This document shows, piece after piece, positions 58,819-64,000 of a stretch of DNA of 64,000 bases. Below the pieces are notes generated by a model. It saw only the letters and a list, made by a program, of their open reading frames with translations. It made no database searches and was not told where the DNA came from. The DNA lies in NCBI RefSeq assembly GCF_035593265.1, contig NZ_CP141614.1, positions 558,001 to 622,000 of the forward strand. The letters are read 5' to 3'. The stretch's first letter is position 1. Each line of letters begins with the position of its first letter. This DNA comes from Limnochorda sp. LNt (GTDB lineage Bacteria > Bacillota > Limnochordia > Limnochordales > Geochordaceae). The translations under genes were made by a program, and so were the position numbers.

Positions 58819-59994
58819 GTGAGCGGCGACGCCAAGCGGGTGATGGTGGTGGGCGCGGGGATCATGGGCGGTATGCACGCCCGCGCCGTGGCGTCTCGGG
58901 GCGACCTGCGGCTCGTGGCCGTCGTGGACAGCCTCCCCGGCGCCGCCGAGGCGCTGGCCGGACGGCTGGGCGCGGCCTGGTACACCGACGTCGGCGACGC
59001 CATCGACGCTCAACGCCCCCAGGTGGTGGTCCTCGCGACGCCCGACTGGGCCCACCGGGGGCCGTTCGAGGCGTGCCTGCGCGGCGACGTGGAGACCATC
59101 ATCGTGGAGAAGCCCCTGGCGACGACGGTGGAGGACGCCGAGGCCATGGTGCGCGCGGCCGCGTCGAAGGGGGTGATGGTGCTCGTCAACTACTCCAACC
59201 GCTGCGATCCGCTCCTGGTCGCCACGCGGTGGGCCGTCGAGGCGGGGCTGGTGGGCGACCCCGTCTACCTGGACCTGCGGCTCGACGACGACGTGTCCGT
59301 GCCGCGGGGGTTGTGGGGCGGGCGCAGCCGCGAGTGGGCGGCGCGCAGTTCGCCGCTCCACTTCCTTCTCCCCCACCTGGTGGATCTGGCGGCCTGGCTG
59401 CTCGGCGGGGTGCGCCTCCACGTGCGGGCGGCCTCGGCGACCAGCCGGGTGTTGCCCGATAGCCTCGATCTGGTCGAGATCCTGGGGAGCACGCCCGCCG
59501 GCACGGCCGTACGGCTCAAGTCGGAGTGGGTGCGGCACAGTTCCAGCCTCGTGGAGTTCGACATCTCCATCACGGGCAGCCGGGGCACGGTGGTCTACCG
59601 AAAGTTGTCGGGGCCGCTGGCGCAGCCCGGATGGTGCCTGGTCGTGGAGCCGTCCGAGCCGGATCCCGCCCTCGATGCCTTCATACAGCGGGTCGTCGCC
59701 AACTGGCGGGCGTCGGTCTGCGTCTCCCGGTCGTCCCGGACCGACCCCGACCGGCGGATGAGCTGGGTGCAGGTCGCGATAGGGCCGACGTCGGGGCCCC
59801 CGGGCTTCGCCTACCTGCTGGACGCTGCCGTCGAACGCACGCCCGTGCCGGCACGGTGGAAGGCGCTCGGCGCCGGCCCGCTGCCCACCGGCGAAGAGGC
59901 GCTGGCCTGCGTCCGGGTGCTGGCCGAGGCGGGTCGGCTGCTTCGACCCGCCGCCGGCCGGGAAGGACCGGCGCGGCGGGAGGCGGAGGGTTGA
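58819..59994 (+). CDS. Gfo/Idh/MocA-family oxidoreductase
   Basis: 391 residues. The N-terminal Rossmann domain has VMVVGAGIMGGMHARAV, and the family catalytic signature is EKPLATTVEDAEAMV. NYSNRCDPLLVATRW corresponds to the usual substrate-loop GYNRRFDP. The C-terminal alpha/beta domain (FDISITGSRGTVVYRKLSG) is typical. It oxidises or reduces a sugar or inositol derivative with NAD(P). Position after the transporter suggests it acts on the imported compound. GTG 58819 lies after GGAGAG. Confidence 0.9.
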   Translation: MSGDAKRVMVVGAGIMGGMHARAVASRGDLRLVAVVDSLPGAAEALAGRLGAAWYTDVGDAIDAQRPQVVVLATPDWAHRGPFEACLRGDVETIIVEKPLATTVEDAEAMVRAAASKGVMVLVNYSNRCDPLLVATRWAVEAGLVGDPVYLDLRLDDDVSVPRGLWGGRSREWAARSSPLHFLLPHLVDLAAWLLGGVRLHVRAASATSRVLPDSLDLVEILGSTPAGTAVRLKSEWVRHSSSLVEFDISITGSRGTVVYRKLSGPLAQPGWCLVVEPSEPDPALDAFIQRVVANWRASVCVSRSSRTDPDRRMSWVQVAIGPTSGPPGFAYLLDAAVERTPVPARWKALGAGPLPTGEEALACVRVLAEAGRLLRPAAGREGPARREAEG

Positions 59995-60031
59995 TGGCCA
60001 TCTCTGCTCTCGCCGATGGGGGCGAGGAGCA

Positions 60032-60793
60032 ATGAACGGTCGCGCAGCCAGCGTCCGCTACCTGGAGCGTGCCATCGGCGCCCTGCGCGCCCTGGCCGAC
60101 GCCGAGGGCCGGACGCCTGGCGGCCCCATCGAGCGGGCGGCCCGTCTCGTGGCGGAGGCGGTCGGGTCCGGACGGCTGGTCCACGTCTTCGGCTCCGGCC
60201 ACTCCCACATCCTGGCCGAGGAGGCCTTCTTCCGGGCGGGTGGCATCCTGGGAGTGGACCCCATACTCGAAACGGCGCTCATGCTGCACGAGGGGGCCCG
60301 CAAGAGCACGTCGATGGAGCGCCTCTCCGGCTACGCCCGCGTCATCGCCGAAGACCGGGAGTTCGAGCCCGGCGACGTCCTCATCGTGGCCTCCAACTCG
60401 GGGCGCAACGCCGTTCCCGTGGAGCTGGCCCAGGAGGCGAAGCGGCTCGGCCTGAAGGTCATCGCCATCACCTCCGTCGCCCACTCGGCGGCCACCCCTT
60501 CCCGCGCGCCCAGCGGCCTGCGGCTCTTCGAGGTGGCCGACGTGGTCGTCGACAACCTGGCTCCGCTGGGCGACGCGTGCCTCGAGGTGCAAGGCCTCGA
60601 CCGGCCGGTCGGTCCGCTGTCGACGGTGACCGGGGCGGCCATCTTGAACGCCGTCATGGTCCGAGCCATCGAACTGCTCGCCGCCCGCGGGTCGCCCCCC
60701 TCCGTCATTCCGAGCGCCAACCTCCAACCGGCGGACGGGGAGCCGGACCCGGTGGTACGGCTGCCCAGCCGCCGGGGCCTGCGCCATCTTTGA
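60032..60793 (+). CDS. SIS-domain sugar-phosphate isomerase/binding protein (UPF0309-like)
   Basis: 253 residues. The SIS fold is visible as LVHVFGSGHSHILAEEAFFR and DVLIVASNSGRNAVPVELAQ. The family tail LSTVTGAAILNAVMVRAIEL is present. Proteins of this group are placed in sugar-utilisation clusters, but their reaction is unproven. It may isomerise or deaminate the phosphorylated amino sugar made by the kinase. ATG 60032 is the only good start. Last intact gene of the cluster. Confidence 0.82.
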   Translation: MNGRAASVRYLERAIGALRALADAEGRTPGGPIERAARLVAEAVGSGRLVHVFGSGHSHILAEEAFFRAGGILGVDPILETALMLHEGARKSTSMERLSGYARVIAEDREFEPGDVLIVASNSGRNAVPVELAQEAKRLGLKVIAITSVAHSAATPSRAPSGLRLFEVADVVVDNLAPLGDACLEVQGLDRPVGPLSTVTGAAILNAVMVRAIELLAARGSPPSVIPSANLQPADGEPDPVVRLPSRRGLRHL

Positions 60794-60866
60794 GAGGTCG
60801 ACAGGGACCATCTCCTTGGTCCGGGCGGGGGCGGCTCGCACCGAGCCCGCCCTCGACATGGAGCGA

Positions 60867-60892
60867 GAGGGGCGCCCGAGTGGGCGCCCCTC
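60867..60892 (+). terminator. GC-rich terminator-like hairpin after the sugar cluster
   Basis: A perfect 11-bp stem GAGGGGCGCCC/GGGCGCCCCTC with a GAGT loop, about 75 bp after the SIS gene. No T-tract. Confidence 0.65.
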
Positions 60893-60926
60893 GCCGCGCT
60901 CCGTGCCCGCGCGTCGCCGGGTGGGC

Positions 60927-61361
60927 TCAGCTGGCGGGCGGCTCCGAGGCCGCCGCCGGCGCGCGATGCGCCCGAACACCATGCAGTTGAGGATGTAGGC
61001 GCCGCTGCCGGGGTAGTAGCTGAGCCATCCGCCGCTGGCCGCGCCGGCCGCGAACAGCCGGGGGATCACCTCGCCGAACCGGTTGAGCGCCCGCGCCTCC
61101 TTACTGATCCACGAGGTGCTTATACGTGCCCTCCGCCGAGTCACTCACTCTGGCTGCCTTTCTGCACCGCCATCTCGGCGGTCATGATGATGCCGCCGTT
61201 GAGGGCGGTGCTGCCCGGGCCGAAGGCGCCCCGCTCCCGTACCAGCACGCTGGCGCGCGGCTGGCCGCCTCAATGGCGTCAGCCGAGCCGGGTCCGCAGT
61301 GGCCCATCACGACCACGTCGGCCTCGTAGTCCCACCCGGCGGCCGTGCCAGCCGCGGCCAT
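60927..61361 (-). pseudogene. FAD-dependent oxidoreductase remnant (fumarate-reductase-like flavoprotein), internally deleted and frameshifted
   Basis: On the minus strand the N-terminus reads AGWDYEADVVVMGHCGPGSA, a damaged FAD-binding loop (normally GxGxxG). After a frameshift it continues ASVLVRERGAFGPGSTALNG then GGIIMTAE and a stop. A later frame gives the typical C-terminus EVIPRLFAAGAASGG...YPGSGAYILNCMVFGRIA, and a further shift ends with APAAASEPPAS and a stop at 60927. Most of the roughly 450-residue middle is missing. Only the two ends survive. Confidence 0.75.
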
Positions 61362-61497
61362 GGACAGACTCCCCGTACGGCCGGGGCTCCCCAGGCCGTT
61401 CGGAAAGAAGTTCCGAACCCGACAGTACCCTGAGCGGGCATAGCGGTGGGCATGCAAGGCGATTGGATGGCTGCCAAGTGTTAACAAAATGACCTAG
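61362..61497. other. Short gap between oxidoreductase remnant and IS
   Basis: About 135 bp, partly A+T-rich near the IS edge (GTTAACAAAATGACC). No feature recognised. Confidence 0.4.
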
Positions 61498-63001
61498 TTG
61501 CCTCAAAACAAAAGGTATCTGAAGGGGGAGACGTTGCCTCATAACGAAACGTACTCATCCGGGTTCCTCCCTCCGGTTCGGGTGCCTTTGGACCAACCGG
61601 TAGCCTCGCCGAGGTAGGCACGCGCCACCCCCTTATCCACAGGCGATCTCCTCTCGGGCCTCCGCCGCGGTGTTGGGGACGGCGCCGGGGCGCTGCGCGG
61701 CTCGAACCCGGTGCCGGGTAAGCTCCCGCAACTGCTCCTGCAGGGCCGTGATCCGCCGGCGCAGCGCCGCGGGGTTGAGCGTGGCGTAAAGGGCCCGCAG
61801 CGCGGCCTTGTCCGCCTCCGACACGTCCGGGGAGGCCAGCACCCGGGCGTAGGGGGTGGCGGGGGCGTCGTAGATGCGCCGCACCCGGGCCCCGTGGCGT
61901 TCCTTGCGCACGAGCTTCTGGGTGGGCTGGAAGAAGTTCGTGTAGAGCCGAAGCTCGGGGTACAGCGTGTTGAGCAGCGCCACCTGTTCGGGCGTGTCGT
62001 AGCGCAGGTAGCCCACGTAGTGGCGCACGACCGCCCAGTTCTTCTGCTCCACGTGGCAGCTGTCGTTTTTCTGGTAAGGGCGAGACCGGGTGAACGTAAG
62101 GCACCGGCTCTCGCAGAAGCGCTTCAGGTGGGCGTTGATGAACTCGGCGCCGTTGTCCGAGTCGATGCCCCGGATGGGGAAGGGAAAGGCGGGCAGCGTC
62201 CGCTTGAGGGCCTCCAGGACCCAGCGCTGGGCCTTGTTGGGGACGGCCACCGTCACGGTCCACCCCGTGGCCACGTCGACCATGTCCAGGGTCTGGGCAA
62301 AGTCCCCTTTGGGGTTGCCCCCGTCGTGGCCAACCAGGTCAATCTCCAGAAAGCCCGGATGGGTGTCGTCCCACTCGGCGAAGGTTCGGATGGGGATGGC
62401 GCCTTTCAGCAGGCTGCCCGGCTTGGTGCCGCTGCGGCCCTTGATCTGCAGCCGCTGGCGCTCCCGGGCCAGCAGCCGGTCCACCGTCGCGGCGCTGATC
62501 CGCAGCAGGCGCTCCCGCACCTCAGGGGTGAGGCTCAGCTCCCCCCAGCGCTCGAGGATGGGCACCACCTCCGGCAGAAACGGCGCTAGGCGCTTGCCGG
62601 CCGGGAAGCTCAGGATGGCCCACACCTTCACCAGCGCCTCCTTCACCTCCCGGGTGTAGACCGGAGGCCGCCCGGTCCGGTGCACCCGTACCCGGGCCAC
62701 CCGTCGCGAGCCGGGTCGGCTGGCCTGCCGCAGGGCTCGGGCGGCATAGGAGCGGTTGTAGCCACACAGTTGCTGCAGCTGACTCAGGATCTGCGCTTTC
62801 TCCTTCTTCCGGGCCTTGCGGTAGCGCTCGGCGAGCTCCCGCACGACGGCCCGCCGCTCGGGCAACGAGAGGGGCACCTCCTGCGCCTCCTTCGGCTTCA
62901 TGGTTGGAGGCTCCTTTCCAGGCGCAGGGGGCTGGGCCTGTTCGAGTACCTTTTAGTTTTGAGGCAACGACCCCATTTCGAGTACTTTTCTTTTGAGGCA
63001 A
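61498..63001. mobile_element. Integrase-type insertion sequence with doubled terminal repeats
   Basis: About 1.5 kb. Each end has two copies of a 22-25 bp site: left TTGCCTCAAAACAAAAGGTA at 61498 and TTGCCTCATAACGAAACGTA at 61534; right, inverted, at 62944-62967 and 62980-63001. The inner and outer copies are offset by 36 bp at both ends. The element holds one intact transposase gene and no cargo. No target duplication is obvious. Confidence 0.85.
61633..62901 (-). CDS. DDE (rve-type) transposase/integrase
   Basis: 422 residues, intact. The N-terminal DNA-binding part (LQQLCGYNRSYAARALRQ, VHRTGRPPVYTREVKEALVK) precedes the rve catalytic domain, with the first Asp in FLEIDLVGHDGGNPKGDF, the second in IDSDNGAEFINAHLKRF and the Glu in KNDSCHVEQKNW; the D-E spacing is about 35 residues. 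A C-terminal extension (LVRKERHGARVRRIYDAP) follows. It resembles integrase-catalytic-domain transposases of the IS481/ISNCY neighbourhood; the exact IS family is uncertain. It starts at ATG 62901, about 40 bp inside the right end. Confidence 0.9.
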   Translation of the reverse strand: MKPKEAQEVPLSLPERRAVVRELAERYRKARKKEKAQILSQLQQLCGYNRSYAARALRQASRPGSRRVARVRVHRTGRPPVYTREVKEALVKVWAILSFPAGKRLAPFLPEVVPILERWGELSLTPEVRERLLRISAATVDRLLARERQRLQIKGRSGTKPGSLLKGAIPIRTFAEWDDTHPGFLEIDLVGHDGGNPKGDFAQTLDMVDVATGWTVTVAVPNKAQRWVLEALKRTLPAFPFPIRGIDSDNGAEFINAHLKRFCESRCLTFTRSRPYQKNDSCHVEQKNWAVVRHYVGYLRYDTPEQVALLNTLYPELRLYTNFFQPTQKLVRKERHGARVRRIYDAPATPYARVLASPDVSEADKAALRALYATLNPAALRRRITALQEQLRELTRHRVRAAQRPGAVPNTAAEAREEIACG

Positions 63002-63066
63002 GGCCATGACTTGCCTCCACATTCATGGAATGGCATCATTGGGCCGTAAGACGCGTAGCCACCGCC

Positions 63067-64000
63067 ATGCACATCGAGACCGCCCGCCGCCGGCAGGGCG
63101 TCAAGGTCTACACCTATCACCTGCTGCACCAGAAGACCTGCCCACTGGCCCGCTTCGGATACAACCGGGACAAGAAGCGGGGCAAGAAGCAGTTCCGCGT
63201 GGGGCTGCTCACAAATGACGAGGCCTGTCCGGTGGCCGTGGAGGCGTTCCGCGGCGACGTGGGGGATCCGGAGACGCTACGGGCCCAGATTGCTCGGGTC
63301 CGGACTCCGTTCGGCATCGAGTGCGTCGTGTTCGTCGGCGACCGGGGCATGATCGTCAAGGCCCGATTGAGCGACTTGGAGGCGGTGGGCTTCGGGTGGA
63401 TCACGGCCCTGCGGGCGCCGGAGACCCAGAAACTGCGGGATGAGGGGTTCTTTCAGCCGGGCCTGTTCGACCGGCGGGACCTGGCGGAGATCGCCGACCC
63501 CGACCGGCCCGGGGAGCGGCTGGTGGTCCGCTACAATCCCCTGGTGGCCGAGGCGCGTCGGCAAAAGCGCGAGGCGCTGCTTTCGGCCACGGAGCGGGAG
63601 CTGGCCAAAATCGAAGCCCGGGTGCGCCGGCGCCGCCGCAAGCCCATGACGGCGGATGAGATCGGGGTGGCCGTGGGCAAGCTGCTGGGCCGCTGGAAGA
63701 TGGGCAAGCACTTTCGCCTCACCATCCGCGACGGGCACTTCGCCTTCCAGCGGGACCCCGCATCCATCGCCCGGGAGGCGGAGCTGGACGGGTTCTACAT
63801 GCTGCACACGAACGTCTCGGCCGACCGGATGGACCCGGTCCAGGTGCAACGCACCTACCAGTCGCTGCACCAGATCGAGCAGAACTTCCGAGCGATGAAA
63901 AGCGCCCTGGACCTGCGCCCGGTCTACCACCGGCTGGAGGACCGGGTGCGGGCCCACACGTTCTTGTGCATGCTGGCCCTCTACGTGCGCTGGCACATGG
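63067..64000 (+). pseudogene. IS1634-type transposase with internal deletion, truncated by the window edge
   Basis: ATG 63067 begins MHIETARRRQGVKVYTYHLL, the normal N-terminus of IS1634-family transposases. At about codon 24 (63136-63142) it jumps in frame to CPLARFGYNRDKKRGKKQF. Intact relatives have about 130 residues between these, including the first catalytic Asp. The rest is normal: PVAVEAFRGDVGDPETLRAQ, VVFVGDRGMIVKARLSDLEA (second Asp), LDGFYMLHTN and YQSLHQIEQNFRAMKSAL (Glu region), and it runs open to the last base. Loss of the first Asp makes it inactive. Confidence 0.85.

Overview
The window looks like chromosome from a high-GC, Gram-positive-type bacterium. My best guess is a deep-branching Firmicutes lineage such as Limnochordia or its neighbours; this is inferred from gene content and sigma-A-type promoters, not from a database search. 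Supporting genes include a Rex redox regulator, menaquinone biosynthesis (MenG and a HepT-like prenyl synthase), type III pantothenate kinase, a CwlD-like amidase, pyruvoyl-dependent arginine decarboxylase, RlmH, and one 16S-23S-5S operon without spacer tRNAs.

Layout. 1-7217: cell-envelope and coenzyme genes, mostly on the minus strand (HAD fragment, PAP2-GDPD fusion, inactive-looking NlpC/P60 protein, amidase, YbhN-type membrane protein, CoaX), plus the collapsed remnant of a branched-chain amino acid transporter. 7455-17682: plus-strand housekeeping run (LacI regulator, phosphohexomutase, RlmH, Rex, MenG, prenyl synthase, TatA and two tandem TatC proteins, formate-THF ligase, Ndk). 17709-28723: a tightly overlapping six-gene minus-strand operon of the MoxR/DUF58/VWA type, ending in a 1582-residue protein with three VWA domains. 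One membrane gene in it is split by a -1 frameshift. 29028-43050: plus-strand block with a polyamine cassette (arginine decarboxylase, spermidine synthase, agmatinase), ArgS, CTP synthase, a DUF151 protein, Rho, an M23/LysM hydrolase, L31, a conserved HTH plus 'quinate dehydrogenase-like' pair, GreA and LysS. 43087-48549: rRNA operon with promoter, processing stems and terminator.

48551-64000 is accessory and eroded. It holds a DUF1232 protein whose end is overwritten by an ISL3-type element, an IS21 remnant, and a sugar-utilisation cluster (RpiR/MurR regulator, BadF-type sugar kinase, ceramidase-like amidohydrolase, solute-binding protein, two permeases, Gfo/Idh dehydrogenase, SIS isomerase; no transport ATPase). 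After that come a FAD-oxidoreductase remnant, a complete integrase-type IS with doubled terminal repeats, and an internally deleted IS1634-type transposase that runs off the edge.

How the genes connect: MenG, HepT, Rex and Tat fit a menaquinone-based, redox-regulated respiratory membrane. The arginine-agmatine-putrescine-spermidine steps are encoded together except for SAM decarboxylase. The 52-61 kb cluster looks like import and breakdown of an amino sugar or glycoconjugate. Three gene remnants (livH/livF, FAD oxidoreductase, IS1634 transposase) have large internal deletions with both ends kept. I found no CRISPR array, tRNA gene or prophage, and no confidently new defence system.
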